Source: Hasllibacter halocynthiae
GTDB lineage: Bacteria; Pseudomonadota; Alphaproteobacteria; Rhodobacterales; Rhodobacteraceae
Direction of reading: 5' to 3'
DNA length: 64,000 nucleotides
Assembly: GCF_003003095.1 (NCBI RefSeq)
Contig: NZ_PVTT01000002.1
Span: forward strand, 434,001 to 498,000
Below the pieces are notes generated by a model. The model searched no databases, was not told the DNA's origin, and worked only from the letters and a program-made list of their open reading frames with translations. The position numbers and the translations under genes were made by a program. Positions 53,785-62,632 of the stretch are shown here, piece after piece. Positions within the stretch are counted from its first letter, which is position 1. Every line of letters starts with the position of its first letter.

Positions 53785-55554
53785 TCAGGCCGACGCCTCC
53801 TCGGTCTCGGCGGCGGCGTCCTCGCCTTCCGCCTCCGCGTCCCGGTTCAGGTCGTCAGGATCGACCCAGCCCAGAAGCACGCGCGCCGTCATGATCATGT
53901 CCTGCGCCTCCTCCAGGCTGATGCCGAACGGCTCGAGCGCGCCGTCGTCCTTGTGCCGCTCGCCGTCCTGCACGGTCCATCCGCCGGCCAGCTCCCAGTC
54001 GGCGAGGGTGGCGAAGTCCTCCAGGGTCTTCACGTCGTCCTCCGCCAGGGCCTGCACCATCTGGGGGGTCAGCCCCTCGAATGCAATGAGGGAATCCTCC
54101 GCCCCCAGCTCGCGCGCCTTCTCCAGCGCGGCGGCGGCCTGCGCCTCGAGATGCTCGCGCGCGCGGGTCTGCAGCTCCTCGGCGGTGTCCTCGTCCACGC
54201 CGTCGATGCCGGTCAGCTCCTCGGCGTCGACATAGGCTACCTCCTCCAGCGAGGTGAAGCCCTCCGCGACCAGGAGCTGGGCGAAGAACTCGTCGAGGTC
54301 GAGCGCGTCCACGAAGAGCTTCGTGCGCTCCTCGAACTCGGCCTGGCGGCGGGCGCTCTCCTCCTCCTCGGTGAGGATGTCGATGTCGAGGCCCGTGAGC
54401 TGCGAGGCGAGGCGAACGTTCTGCCCCCGCCGGCCGATCGCGAGGCTCAGCTGCTCGTCCGGCACGACGACCTCGATCCGCTCGGCGTCCTCGTCGAAGA
54501 CGACCTTCGCCACCTCCGCGGGCTGCAGCGCGTTCACAAGGAAGGTCGGCATATCCTCGTTCCAGGGGATGATGTCGATCTTCTCGCCCTGAAGCTCGTT
54601 CACCACCGCCTGCACGCGGCTGCCGCGCATCCCGACGCAGGCGCCAACGGGATCGATCGACCCATCATAGGAGATCACGCCGATCTTCGCGCGGGAGCCG
54701 GGGTCGCGGGCCACCGCCTTGATCTCGATGATGCCGTCGTAGATCTCCGGCACCTCCATCTCGAAGAGCTTCTTCATGAACTCAGGATGCGTGCGGGAGA
54801 GGAAGATCTGCGGGCCGCGCGGCTCACGGCGGACGTCCTCGATGTAGACGCGGATGCGGTCGTTCGGACGGTAGCTCTCGCGCGGCAGCTTGTCGCGGCG
54901 GCGCAGGACGGCCTCGCCCCGGCCGATGTCGATGACGACGTTGCCGTACTCCTCACGCTTGACGACGCCGTTCAGGATCGTGCCGGCGCGGTCCTTGAAC
55001 TCCTCGTACTGGCGCTCGCGCTCGGCCTCGCGGACCTTCTGGAGGATGACCTGCTTGGCCGACTGCGCGGCGATGCGGTTCATCTCGACGGGCGGCACCT
55101 CGTCGACCAGCTCGTCGCCGATCCGGGGCGCGCCCTCCTGGTCGGTGCCGGAGGCCAGCTTGTTGTCGCCTTCCGTGCCGCGGCGCATCAGGAAGCGGCG
55201 GATGCCGTTCGCGCCGGGCACGACCACGACGTCAGGGCGCTGCTGGGCGACGGCGACGGCCGCCTCCTCGGCGGTCAGGCGGGCGCGGGTGTTGTCCTCG
55301 GGCGCCTCCTCCTCGTCCTCCGGGAGGGGGGCGTCCGGGTCGATCACCGTGCGCACGCGGGTGAAGGTCGCGCGGCCCGTCTTGCGATCGATGGAGACGC
55401 GGATGTCCAGCTCCTGCCCGTAGCGGGACTTCGCCGCGCGGGCGAGCGACTCCTCCATGGCCTCCACGACGAGGCCGGGGTCGATCATCTTCTCGCGCGC
55501 GACCGCCTCGGCGGTCTGGAGAAGCTCCAGCTGGTTGGCAGACGTGATCGCCAT
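53785..55554 (-). CDS. nusA: transcription termination/antitermination factor NusA
   Basis: RNA polymerase-binding factor controlling pausing, termination and antitermination. The 589 residues contain the N-terminal polymerase-binding domain, S1 domain ([21 protein letters not shown]), KH1/KH2 domains ([46 protein letters not shown]) and two C-terminal helix-hairpin-helix repeats. An acidic tail ends [12 protein letters not shown]. It starts 4 bases after rimP. A putative attenuator lies before rimP, and NusA itself is a plausible regulator of that site. Confidence 0.97.
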   Translation of the reverse strand: MAITSANQLELLQTAEAVAREKMIDPGLVVEAMEESLARAAKSRYGQELDIRVSIDRKTGRATFTRVRTVIDPDAPLPEDEEEAPEDNTRARLTAEEAAVAVAQQRPDVVVVPGANGIRRFLMRRGTEGDNKLASGTDQEGAPRIGDELVDEVPPVEMNRIAAQSAKQVILQKVREAERERQYEEFKDRAGTILNGVVKREEYGNVVIDIGRGEAVLRRRDKLPRESYRPNDRIRVYIEDVRREPRGPQIFLSRTHPEFMKKLFEMEVPEIYDGIIEIKAVARDPGSRAKIGVISYDGSIDPVGACVGMRGSRVQAVVNELQGEKIDIIPWNEDMPTFLVNALQPAEVAKVVFDEDAERIEVVVPDEQLSLAIGRRGQNVRLASQLTGLDIDILTEEEESARRQAEFEERTKLFVDALDLDEFFAQLLVAEGFTSLEEVAYVDAEELTGIDGVDEDTAEELQTRAREHLEAQAAAALEKARELGAEDSLIAFEGLTPQMVQALAEDDVKTLEDFATLADWELAGGWTVQDGERHKDDGALEPFGISLEEAQDMIMTARVLLGWVDPDDLNRDAEAEGEDAAAETEEASA

Positions 55555-55558
55555 CGGT

Positions 55559-56164
55559 TCAGTCCTCCTCTGCGCCCTTCGGGGCGGCGTCCTTATCCAT
55601 GAACGCGGCCGTCTCGGCCGCCTCCTCGGCGCCGATGGCGCCCTTGTCCTTGCGGGCCCTCAGGACGTCGCGGATCAGCGCGTCCGTCAGCACCAGCTTC
55701 GCGTCCGACAGCATGTCGAAGGCCAGGCCGATGGTGACGGGCTCGCCACCCTCCTCGATCTCGACCAGCACCTCGCCGTCCTCGACGCCCTGCAGCGTGC
55801 CCCGGAACCGGCGGCGGCCGTCGATCAGCTCGGCGGTCTCCAGCTTGGCCTCATAGCCGGCCCAGGCCTCGAAGTCCTTCGGGCGGGTCAGGGGCCGGTC
55901 GATGCCGGGGCTCCCGACCTCCAGCGTGTAGCCCTCTTCGATCGGGTCCTCGACGTCGAGGTTCGCGCTCACCTCCGTGGAGATGCGGGCGCAGTCCTCG
56001 ACCTCGATCCCGCCCTCGGGGCGGTCGGCCATGATCTGCAGCATGGGCGTGCGGCCCCCCTGCATCCGCAGGCGGACCAGCTCGTAGCCCATGTGCTCGA
56101 TCACCGGGCGGACGATCTCCGCGAGGCGGCGGTCCTGCGCGGTGCGGGCGACGAGGTCGGACAT
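55559..56164 (-). CDS. rimP: ribosome maturation factor RimP
   Basis: Assists 30S subunit assembly. The 201-residue protein has the N-terminal domain ([61 protein letters not shown]) and the Sm-like C-terminal domain ([18 protein letters not shown]). An alphaproteobacterial acidic/alanine tail follows. ATG 56164 has GGAGA 7 bases upstream. An in-frame ATG at 56203 is rejected because it lies inside the terminator hairpin and would add thirteen unsupported residues. It is the first gene of rimP-nusA-ylxR-infB. Confidence 0.94.
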   Translation of the reverse strand: MSDLVARTAQDRRLAEIVRPVIEHMGYELVRLRMQGGRTPMLQIMADRPEGGIEVEDCARISTEVSANLDVEDPIEEGYTLEVGSPGIDRPLTRPKDFEAWAGYEAKLETAELIDGRRRFRGTLQGVEDGEVLVEIEEGGEPVTIGLAFDMLSDAKLVLTDALIRDVLRARKDKGAIGAEEAAETAAFMDKDAAPKGAEED

Positions 56165-56180
56165 GACGTCTCCGGGCGTG

Positions 56181-56201
56181 AAAAAGGGGCCTCGCGGCCC
56201 C
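56181..56201 (-). terminator. intrinsic terminator or attenuator in the rimP leader
   Basis: On the minus strand GGGGCC-GCGA-GGCCCC is a perfect 6-pair stem with a tetraloop, followed at once by TTTTT. It is one of the few true hairpin-plus-T-run terminators in this window. Only 16 bases separate the T-run from the rimP ATG, and they contain the ribosome binding site. Any rimP transcript begun upstream must therefore read through it. Confidence 0.75.
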
Positions 56202-56259
56202 ATCGGTTCTTCGTCCGGTGGGCGCCGGGGGTGGAGGCCGGCGCGCCGCTGTCGAAGGG

Positions 56260-56288
56260 CAGATAGGCGCCCGCGCCGGCGGGCGCAA
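56260..56288 (-). promoter_or_regulatory. putative rimP-nusA-infB operon promoter
   Basis: On the minus strand TTGCGC (56288-56283) and TATCTG (56265-56260) are exactly 17 bases apart, but each matches consensus at only about half its positions. The predicted leader would be roughly 90 bases and would contain the terminator at 56181-56201. Confidence 0.35.
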
Positions 56289-56296
56289 GGCCCCCC

Positions 56297-57286
56297 TCAG
56301 GCAGCCAGCCGCCGCACCTCGGGCAGCGCGGCGAGGCGCTTCATCTCGGCCACGAGCTCAGCCGAGATGCCCGGCTCGGAGAGGGCGTGGCCCGCGCCGT
56401 GCACGATCCGCAGGTCGGCGTCCGGCCATGCCCTCGCCAGGGCATGGGCGTTCGCGGGGGGGCAGATCATGTCGATGCGGCCCTGCACGATCGTGCCGGG
56501 GATGCCGTGCAGCCGGTGCGCCTCCTCCAGGAGCTGCCCCTCGCGCAGGAAGGCGCCGTTGATGAAGTAGTGGTTCTCCAGCCGGGCGAAGGCGCGCGCG
56601 TACTCGCCGGGGCTCTCGCCCGTCATCCCGCGGTTCTCGGCCGAGGCGAGGGCGTTCTCCCATCCGGCCCAGGCGCGCGCGAAGCGGGTCTGGGTGGGCA
56701 GGTCGGCCTCGAAGAGCCGGGCGTGATAGGCGGCGATGAGGTCGCCCCGCTCCTCCTCCGGGACCATGCCGGCGAAGCGCGCCCAGAGCTCCGGCCAGAA
56801 GAGGCCGGCGCCGCCGCCGTAGAACCACCGAAGCTCCGCCTTCGTGGCGAGGAACACGCCCCGCAGCACGAGCCGCGCGACCCGTTCGGGATGCGCCTGC
56901 GCGTAGGCCAGCGCCAGCGTCGCCCCCCACGAGCCGCCGAACGCGATCCACGACCCGATCCCGAGGACCTCGCGGATGCGCTCGATGTCCCCGATGAGGT
57001 GCTGCGTGGTGTTCGCCTCCACGCTCGCATGGGGGCGCGAGCGGCCGCATCCCCTCTGGTCGAACAGCACCACGCGGTAGCGGCCGGGGTCGAAGTAGCG
57101 GCGCATCGCCGGGCTGCACCCGCCCCCCGGCCCGCCATGGAGGATCACCACGGGGATGCCGTCCGGGCGGCCGCACTGCTCGACGTAGATCCTGTGGCCG
57201 TCGCCCACGTCCAGCATCCGCTGGTCGAACGGGTCGACGGGCGGGAAGAGGTGCCGCGTCCGGGCGTCGGGGGAAAGCCGGTCCAT
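56297..57286 (-). CDS. pip: proline iminopeptidase
   Basis: Serine peptidase (S33, alpha/beta hydrolase) that frees N-terminal proline from peptides. The 329 residues have the oxyanion motif LHGGPGGGCSP, DQRGCGRSRPHA, the nucleophile elbow GGSWGATLALAYA, the substrate Glu block VLRGVFLATKAELRWFY, and a catalytic Asp and His late in the chain (GRIDMICPP, GAGHALSEPG). Start 57286 (MDRLSPDART) matches relatives; ATG 57295 would add three residues. It is read toward rimP, 132 bases away, and diverges from ubiG. Confidence 0.92.
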   Translation of the reverse strand: MDRLSPDARTRHLFPPVDPFDQRMLDVGDGHRIYVEQCGRPDGIPVVILHGGPGGGCSPAMRRYFDPGRYRVVLFDQRGCGRSRPHASVEANTTQHLIGDIERIREVLGIGSWIAFGGSWGATLALAYAQAHPERVARLVLRGVFLATKAELRWFYGGGAGLFWPELWARFAGMVPEEERGDLIAAYHARLFEADLPTQTRFARAWAGWENALASAENRGMTGESPGEYARAFARLENHYFINGAFLREGQLLEEAHRLHGIPGTIVQGRIDMICPPANAHALARAWPDADLRIVHGAGHALSEPGISAELVAEMKRLAALPEVRRLAA

Positions 57287-57347
57287 CCGCCCCATATAGA
57301 CGCGCGAGCCGCCCCGGGCAGGGGTCATCGGAAAGAGGAGAGGCAGA

Positions 57348-58103
57348 ATGGCCGACGCAGCGCGCGCCACCGACACCATCGACCCCGGCGAGGTCGAGAA
57401 GTTCCAGGCCATGGCCGATGAGTGGTGGGACCCCCAGGGCAAGTTCAAGCCGCTGCACATGATGAATCCCGTGCGCCTCTCCTACGTGACCGAGCAGATC
57501 GCCGCCCAGCACGGCCGCGACCTGAAGTCGGACCGGCCCTTCGACGGGCTGCGCATCCTCGACATCGGCTGCGGCGGGGGCCTCCTCTCCGAGCCGATGG
57601 CCCGCCTGGGGGCCGACGTGGTGGGCGCGGACGCCGCCGAGAGGAACATCCCCGTCGCCCGTATCCACGCCGAGGCGTCCGGCCTCGACATCGACTACCG
57701 CCACACCACCGCCGAGGCCCTGGCCGAGGCGGGCGAGCGCTTCGACGCGATCCTCAACATGGAGGTGGTCGAGCACGTCGCCGACCCCCAGGGCTACCTC
57801 CGGGCCTGCCACGACCTGATGCGCCCCGGCGCGGTGATGTGCACCTCGACCCTGAACCGGAACCCCAAGAGCTTCGCCTTCGGCATCGTCGGCGCCGAAT
57901 GGGTCATGCGCTGGCTGCCAAAGGGCACGCACGAATGGCGCAAGTTCATCACCCCGGACGAGCTCTTCGCCATGCTCCGGGAGGCGGGCCTCGAGCCCGT
58001 GGACCGGACCGGGTTCGTGTTCGACTTCGTCCGCTGGAGCTGGTCGACCTCGGACCGCGACCTCTCGGTCAACTACGTCACCGCCGCGGTCCGGCGAGCC
58101 TGA
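57348..58103 (+). CDS. ubiG: ubiquinone biosynthesis O-methyltransferase UbiG
   Basis: SAM-dependent enzyme for the two O-methylation steps of ubiquinone synthesis. The 251 residues show the family N-terminus ([22 protein letters not shown]), SAM motif [32 protein letters not shown], and the UbiG-specific [36 protein letters not shown] lies 7 bases before the ATG. It stands alone, divergent from pip and convergent with the MarR gene. Confidence 0.95.
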   Translation: MADAARATDTIDPGEVEKFQAMADEWWDPQGKFKPLHMMNPVRLSYVTEQIAAQHGRDLKSDRPFDGLRILDIGCGGGLLSEPMARLGADVVGADAAERNIPVARIHAEASGLDIDYRHTTAEALAEAGERFDAILNMEVVEHVADPQGYLRACHDLMRPGAVMCTSTLNRNPKSFAFGIVGAEWVMRWLPKGTHEWRKFITPDELFAMLREAGLEPVDRTGFVFDFVRWSWSTSDRDLSVNYVTAAVRRA

Positions 58104-58123
58104 GGACGCCCCCGGCCCCGTCC

Positions 58124-58561
58124 TCAGCCCCCCGGGCCCAGCTTCACGCGAAGCGCGCGCAGCACCGGCAGGGCCTGGCGGACCCTCTCGGCGCCGATCT
58201 CGTCCACCACGGCGGCGATCACGGGGGCGACCGCGGCGAGCGCCGCCTCCCATTCGCGCCGCCCGGCGGGGCTGATGGCGACCATCTTGCGCCGCGCGTC
58301 GTCCCAGTCCGGCCGCACGTGGATCCAGCCCGCCCCCTCCAGCCGCGCGAGCGTGTTGCTCATCGCCCCCCGCGTCACGTTGAACGCCTGCGCGAGCTGC
58401 CCCGGCGTCCTCTCCTCCTGGCGGGCGAGGTTGTTGAGGACGGTGAAGTGCGACAGCTCCATCCCCTTGGGCAGCGCCTTCTGCAGCCGCGACCGGGCGA
58501 GCTGGTCCGCGACCAGGAGCTCCGAGAAGAGCTGCACCGCGAGGGAATCGGCCGCGCTCAC
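58124..58561 (-). CDS. MarR-family transcriptional regulator, GTG start
   Basis: A 145-residue winged-helix regulator. The DNA-binding part is MELSHFTVLNNLARQEERTPGQLAQAFNVTRGAMSNTLARLEGAGWIHVRP (about residues 35-85), followed by the wing DDARRKMVAISPAG. N- and C-terminal helices form the dimer interface. The inducer and targets are unknown. Its GTG overlaps the nitrilase stop as GTGA, so it is the last gene of the comF-grx-nit-marR strand and may not mainly regulate itself. Confidence 0.9.
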   Translation of the reverse strand: MSAADSLAVQLFSELLVADQLARSRLQKALPKGMELSHFTVLNNLARQEERTPGQLAQAFNVTRGAMSNTLARLEGAGWIHVRPDWDDARRKMVAISPAGRREWEAALAAVAPVIAAVVDEIGAERVRQALPVLRALRVKLGPGG

Positions 58562-59385
58562 GGCCCCGACCACGCCCGGTCGTGCTCGAGCGAGGGGACG
58601 CGCCGCCGCGCCTGCGCCGAGGCCGCCGGATCCACGTCCACGAAGGCGACGCCCGGCGCCTCGCCCCCGTCCGCGACCACCGCGCCCCAGGGATCCACCG
58701 CGAGGGAATGCCCCCAGGACCGGCGCTCCCGCCCTTCCCGGGCGGCATGGGTGCCGCACTGCGCCGGGGCCAGCACCCAGGCGCCGTTCTCGATCGCCCG
58801 CGCCCGCAGGAGCACCTCCCAATGGGCGCGGCCCGTCGGGACGGTGAAGGCGGAGGGCACCGCCAGGACGCGCGCGCCCCCCCGCGCGTAGGCTCGGTAG
58901 AGCGCCGGAAAGCGCAGGTCGTAGCAGATCGACAGCCCCACGGGGACGCCCTCCACCTCCGCCAGCACCGCGCGGTCGCCCGGATCGTAGGCGTCCGATT
59001 CGCGGAACTCCTCGCCGCCGCCCAGGGCCACGTCGAACATGTGGAGCTTGTCGTAGCGCGCGGCGACGCCCCCTTCGGGATCGACCACGAAGGAGCGGTT
59101 CGCCAGGCGCCCGCCCTCGGCCAGCGCGAGCGAGCCGATGGTCAGCCAGACGCCCCGCTCGGCCGCGAGGCCGCGAAGCGCGGCGAGGGTCGGATCCTCT
59201 CCCTCCGCGCGCAGCAAGGCGCGCTGCCGCCCGCGCGAGGCCGAGACGCAGTTCGTCGCCTCCGGCGTCAGGAGCCACCGCGCCCCGCCCCGCGCCGCCT
59301 CCTCGCAGAGTCGAAGGGTCTCGCCGAGATTCGCCTCCGGATCGTCCGAGGCGTTCAGCTGGATCAGCGCCGCGCGGATCGTCAT
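58558..59385 (-). CDS. carbon-nitrogen hydrolase, Nit1/Nit2-like (likely deaminated glutathione amidase)
   Basis: Nitrilase-superfamily amidase of 275 residues with the Glu-Lys-Cys triad: Glu in LLTPEATN, Lys in RYDKLHMFDV and Cys in LSICYDLRFPALYR. The N-terminus (MTIRAALIQLNASDDPEANL) and the WEVLLRARAIENGAWVLAPAQCGTH block match the Nit group that hydrolyses deaminated glutathione to alpha-ketoglutarate. Its ATG overlaps the glutaredoxin stop as ATGA. The pairing of a glutathione-repair enzyme with a glutaredoxin supports the call. Confidence 0.88.
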   Translation of the reverse strand: MTIRAALIQLNASDDPEANLGETLRLCEEAARGGARWLLTPEATNCVSASRGRQRALLRAEGEDPTLAALRGLAAERGVWLTIGSLALAEGGRLANRSFVVDPEGGVAARYDKLHMFDVALGGGEEFRESDAYDPGDRAVLAEVEGVPVGLSICYDLRFPALYRAYARGGARVLAVPSAFTVPTGRAHWEVLLRARAIENGAWVLAPAQCGTHAAREGRERRSWGHSLAVDPWGAVVADGGEAPGVAFVDVDPAASAQARRRVPSLEHDRAWSGP

Positions 59386-59636
59386 GCTCTCAGCAGGGGC
59401 TCCAGCTCGCCCGCGCGCTCCAGCGCGGCGAGGTCGTCGTAGCCGCCCACGTGGGTGTCCCCGACGAAGATCTGCGGCACCGTGCGGCGCCCGGCGCGCT
59501 CCGTCATCGCCTGGCGCGCCGCCGGGTCGGCGGAGACGTCGTGCTCCGTGAAGCTGGCGCCCTTCGCGGCGAGAAGGCGCTTGGCGGCGTGGCAATAGCC
59601 GCAGAGCGGCGAGGTGTAGATCTCGATCGGCTTCAT
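59382..59636 (-). CDS. grxC: glutaredoxin 3-type
   Basis: An 84-residue glutaredoxin. The active site is Cys12-Gly-Tyr-Cys15 (SPLCGYCHAAK), where classical enzymes have CPYC. The glutathione-binding RTVPQIFVGDTHVGGYDDL motif with the cis-Pro is present. ATG 59636 gives the normal N-terminus MKPIEIYTS; an upstream in-frame ATG adds eight unsupported residues. It starts 24 bases after comF and its stop overlaps the nitrilase start. Confidence 0.93.
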   Translation of the reverse strand: MKPIEIYTSPLCGYCHAAKRLLAAKGASFTEHDVSADPAARQAMTERAGRRTVPQIFVGDTHVGGYDDLAALERAGELEPLLRA

Positions 59637-59660
59637 TCGGGGTCTCCCTTCGGGACCCAT

Positions 59661-60392
59661 CTAGCCATCCTTGACCGCGCGGGCGAGGGTCAGCACCCGC
59701 GCCGACCCCAGCCCGGCGGCCAGCGCGGCCTCCGCGCAGGCCGCGAGCGTCGCGCCGGAGGTCATCACGTCGTCCACGAGAAGGAGCGGCCGGCCGGCAT
59801 GGCGCGCCGCGCGGGCTTGCGGGACGTCGATCGCGCCCCGCAGCGCGGCGAACCGCTCGGCCGGCGTGACCCGGTCCAGCGGCGCCGTCGCCCGCGCCCG
59901 CCGGAGGAGGTCCGGCGCGAGGGGAAGGCCCAGGGCCCGCGCCACGGGCGCGGCCAGCGCGGCCGCCTGGTTGCCCCGCCGGGCGAGGTGGCGCCGCCAG
60001 TGCAGCGGCACCGGCGCGACCACCGCGCCCGCCAGCGCCATGGGGGCCGCGGCCCGCGCCATCAGGCCTGCGCAGGGCCCCGCGAGGTCCAGCCGGTCCC
60101 CGTGCTTCAGCGCCAGAACCATCCGCCGCCCCGCGCCCGCATAGACCAGCGCCGCGCGCCCCTCGGCCCAGGGGCGGGGGGTGGCGAGGCAGTCGTCGCA
60201 GGTCTCGGCCCGGTCCGATTCGCCCGGCAGCGGCGCGCCGCAGAGGCGGCAGGCGAGGCCGCGCACGAAGCCCGTCTCGCGCCAGCACCCGGGACAGAGG
60301 CCGCCCCGCCCGAGCACCCGCGCCTCGCATGCGAGGCACGTGGGCGGGTAGATCAGATCGACGGCCGCCCCTATCTGCGCCCCGATGCCCAT
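59661..60392 (-). CDS. comF: ComF-family phosphoribosyltransferase-like protein
   Basis: A 243-residue protein named after the Bacillus competence factor; in most Gram-negatives its role is uncertain. The N-terminal zinc-ribbon cysteines are clear (YPPTCLACEARV, GLCPGCW, CRLCGAPL, CDDCLA), and the C-terminal PRTase site is LLLVDDVMTSGATL. GGGGAGGG provides a ribosome binding site. The ATG (60392-60390) overlaps the ATG of the divergent gene in CATG, an unusual arrangement. It is followed by grxC after 24 bases. Confidence 0.9.
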   Translation of the reverse strand: MGIGAQIGAAVDLIYPPTCLACEARVLGRGGLCPGCWRETGFVRGLACRLCGAPLPGESDRAETCDDCLATPRPWAEGRAALVYAGAGRRMVLALKHGDRLDLAGPCAGLMARAAAPMALAGAVVAPVPLHWRRHLARRGNQAAALAAPVARALGLPLAPDLLRRARATAPLDRVTPAERFAALRGAIDVPQARAARHAGRPLLLVDDVMTSGATLAACAEAALAAGLGSARVLTLARAVKDG

Positions 60393-61188
60393 GACGCGCC
60401 CTCCCCTCGCTGACCGCGCGGCCCTCGCCCGGAACCGCGCGCGCGCGCGGCCCGACGCGCTCTTCCTACACCGCGAGGCGCGCCTGGAGGTCGAGGATCG
60501 CATCGCGCTGGTTAACAGAACGTTTACGGCGCCGGCCGTGGTCACAGGCGTTCCCTCCGAATGGGCGATCCCCGGCGCGAAGGTGGTGCCCGACGACGAG
60601 GTTCTGGACCTCGCCCCGGGGGCGCACGACCTCGTGGTCCACGCCATGTCGCTCCACTGGGCGGACGATCCCCTCGGGCAGATCATCCAGTGCCGCCGCG
60701 CGCTCCGCCCCGACGGCCTCTTCCTCGGCGTCCTTCTCGGCGGCGACACCCTCGCCGAGCTGCGCGCCGCCCTCGCCACGGCCGAGACGCGGCTGACGGG
60801 CGGCCTCTCGCCGCGCGTCGCCCCCATGGCCGAGATCCGCGACATGGGCGCCCTGCTGCAGCGCGCGGGCCTCGCGCTGCCCGTGGCCGACAGCGACCGC
60901 CGGGCCGTCACCTACGCGGACGCGCGCGCCCTGATGCGCGACCTGCGCGCCATGGGCGAGGGCAACGCCCTGGCCGCCCGCCATCGCGGCGTCCCGCCCC
61001 GCGCGCTCTTCCCGGAGGCGGGCGCCCTCCTGCCCCGCCGGGACGGGCGCGTCGAGGCGACGTTCGAGATGATCCACCTCGCGGGCTTCGCCCCGTCGGC
61101 GGATCAGCCCAGGCCCCTGCGCCCCGGCTCGGCCACCCACCGGCTCGCCGAGGCGCTGGGCACGCGGGAGGGCAAACTGTCCGATTGA
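60391..61188 (+). CDS. SAM methyltransferase-like protein, NDUFAF5/BioC-type
   Basis: A 265-residue class I methyltransferase-fold protein related to the complex I assembly factor NDUFAF5. The N-terminus (LADRAALARNRARARPDALFLH) matches that group, and later parts keep the fold (DLVVHAMSLHWADDPLGQIIQCRRALRPDGLFLGVLLGG). The usual glycine-rich SAM motif I is missing; the equivalent segment reads VVTGVPSEWA, so cofactor binding is uncertain. The ATG at 60391 shares bases with the comF ATG; an in-frame ATG at 60385 is the alternative. No ribosome binding site is visible before either. It precedes hemH by 33 bases. Confidence 0.8.
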   Translation: MTRPPLADRAALARNRARARPDALFLHREARLEVEDRIALVNRTFTAPAVVTGVPSEWAIPGAKVVPDDEVLDLAPGAHDLVVHAMSLHWADDPLGQIIQCRRALRPDGLFLGVLLGGDTLAELRAALATAETRLTGGLSPRVAPMAEIRDMGALLQRAGLALPVADSDRRAVTYADARALMRDLRAMGEGNALAARHRGVPPRALFPEAGALLPRRDGRVEATFEMIHLAGFAPSADQPRPLRPGSATHRLAEALGTREGKLSD

Positions 61189-61221
61189 ACCTGCCCCCAG
61201 GGTCGCTAGGTGACGTGTCCC

Positions 61222-62373
61222 ATGAAGGATTCCCCGGACAGGACGAAAGCGATGCTCGACAGCAAAGGCCTGCCAGAGGTCGAGACCGCCGATCCCCTGG
61301 TCGGGCGGGGGCCGGACCGCTTCCACCGCGAGCCGGGCGAAGGCCACCTGCCGGCCGGGCATCCCCCCGTCCGCATGGGCAGGATCGGCGTGCTGCTGGC
61401 GAATCTCGGCACGCCGGACGGGACGGACTACCGCTCCATGCGGCGCTACCTGAACGAGTTCCTCTCCGACCGGCGGGTGATCGACTACTCGCCGTTCGTC
61501 TGGCAGCCGCTCCTGCAGCTCGTGATCCTGTCCAAGCGGCCCTTCTCCTCCGGGGCGGCCTACAAGTCGATCTGGAACGAGGAGGCGGGCGAATCACCCC
61601 TCGCCACCATCACGAAGGCCCAGACGGCGGCCATCGCAGGGCGGATGCGGGCGGCCTTCGGCGACGCGGTCGAGGTCGACTACTGCATGCGCTACGGCAA
61701 CCCCTCGACGATCTCGAAGGTCGAGGCGCTGCGCGCCAAGGGCTGCACGAAGATCCTCTTCTTCCCGCTCTATCCCCAGTACGCGGGCGCCACGACCGCG
61801 ACGGCCTGCGACCAGTTCTTCCGCGCCTTGATGAAGGACAAGTGGCAGCCCCCCGTCCGCACGGTGCCGGCCTATTACGACCGGCCGGACTACATCGACG
61901 CGCTCGCGCGGTCCGTGGAACGGGCCTACGGCGCGCTCGAGACGAAGCCCGACATCCTCGTCTGCTCCTATCACGGCGTGCCGCGGCGCTACCTGATGGA
62001 GGGCGACCCCTACCACTGCCAGTGCCAGAAGACGACGCGCCTCCTGAAGGAGCGGCTGGGCTGGGACGATTTTGAGATCGCGACCACCTTCCAGTCCAAG
62101 TTCGGCCCGGAGGAATGGCTCAAGCCCTACACGGTCGAGGAGGTCGCGCGCCTCGCCCGCGAGGACGGCAAGAGGAACATCGCCGTGATCGCCCCGGCGT
62201 TCTCGGCCGACTGCATCGAGACCCTCGAGGAGATCAACGAAGAGATCCGCGAGAGCTTCGAGGAGGCCGGCGGCGAGCGGTTCACCTACATCCCCTGCCT
62301 CAACGACGACGACGCCCACATGGACGCCCTGTCGAACGTGATCCGGGACGAGCTGAAGGGTTGGATCGGATAG
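61222..62373 (+). CDS. hemH: ferrochelatase
   Basis: Inserts iron into protoporphyrin IX in the last step of haem synthesis. The conserved core begins GRIGVLLANLGTPDGTDYRSMRRYL. It continues with YCMRYGNPSTISKV, FFPLYPQYAGATTATACDQ, LVCSYHGVPRRYL carrying the metal-site His, and PAFSADCIETLEEINEE carrying the catalytic Glu. Start 61222 (383 residues) has AGGTGA 8 bases upstream; ATG 61252 (373 residues, AGGA upstream) is nearly as good. An N-terminal extension of about 50 residues precedes the core either way. I see no C-terminal cluster-binding cysteines. Confidence 0.94.
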   Translation: MKDSPDRTKAMLDSKGLPEVETADPLVGRGPDRFHREPGEGHLPAGHPPVRMGRIGVLLANLGTPDGTDYRSMRRYLNEFLSDRRVIDYSPFVWQPLLQLVILSKRPFSSGAAYKSIWNEEAGESPLATITKAQTAAIAGRMRAAFGDAVEVDYCMRYGNPSTISKVEALRAKGCTKILFFPLYPQYAGATTATACDQFFRALMKDKWQPPVRTVPAYYDRPDYIDALARSVERAYGALETKPDILVCSYHGVPRRYLMEGDPYHCQCQKTTRLLKERLGWDDFEIATTFQSKFGPEEWLKPYTVEEVARLAREDGKRNIAVIAPAFSADCIETLEEINEEIRESFEEAGGERFTYIPCLNDDDAHMDALSNVIRDELKGWIG

Positions 62374-62394
62374 CGCCGGGGCGCCTGGATGCGA

Positions 62395-62420
62395 AGAGGG
62401 CGCCCCTGGGGGCGCCCTCT
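62395..62420. terminator. bidirectional terminator hairpin after hemH
   Basis: AGAGGGCGCCC and GGGCGCCCTCT pair over 11 bases around a 4-base loop. It lies between hemH and the convergent 61-residue gene, 21 bases after the hemH stop. A short pyrimidine stretch follows on both strands. Confidence 0.7.
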
Positions 62421-62446
62421 CCAGTCGCGCCGGCGCGAAGGACTGA

Positions 62447-62632
62447 TCAGTCGGCCACGGCTGCGGCGATGACGGCCAGCAGCAGCAGCGGGACGACGAT
62501 GCCGGCCGACGAGGACGCGGCGGTGGTCTCTTCGACGATGACGGGGGCCGTGATGATGGGCTCGACCAGGCCGCCGGCGAAGGCGGAGGAGGCGGCGGCG
62601 GACAGCGCGGCGGCGAGAACGATCTTCTTCAT
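62447..62632 (-). CDS. 61-residue exported or membrane-anchored small protein
   Basis: Unknown function. The product has a signal peptide (MKKIVLAAALSAAASSAFAG), a short proline/valine-rich middle (EPIITAPVIVEE) and a hydrophobic C-terminal helix (GIVVPLLLLAVIAAAVAD, about residues 44-61). It is probably processed and left in the inner membrane with a tiny periplasmic part. I recall similar small proteins next to hemH in Rhodobacterales, unverified. It ends at the hemH terminator. Its 154-base upstream region is markedly AT-richer than the surroundings and holds an inverted repeat (GGCCGT ... ACGGCC), so it likely has its own promoter. Confidence 0.8.
   Translation of the reverse strand: MKKIVLAAALSAAASSAFAGGLVEPIITAPVIVEETTAASSSAGIVVPLLLLAVIAAAVAD

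Noticed and set aside
56165-56203. An upstream in-frame start for rimP at 56203
   Set aside because: It would translate the terminator hairpin into thirteen residues with no family similarity, and the ATG at 56164 has its own ribosome binding site.
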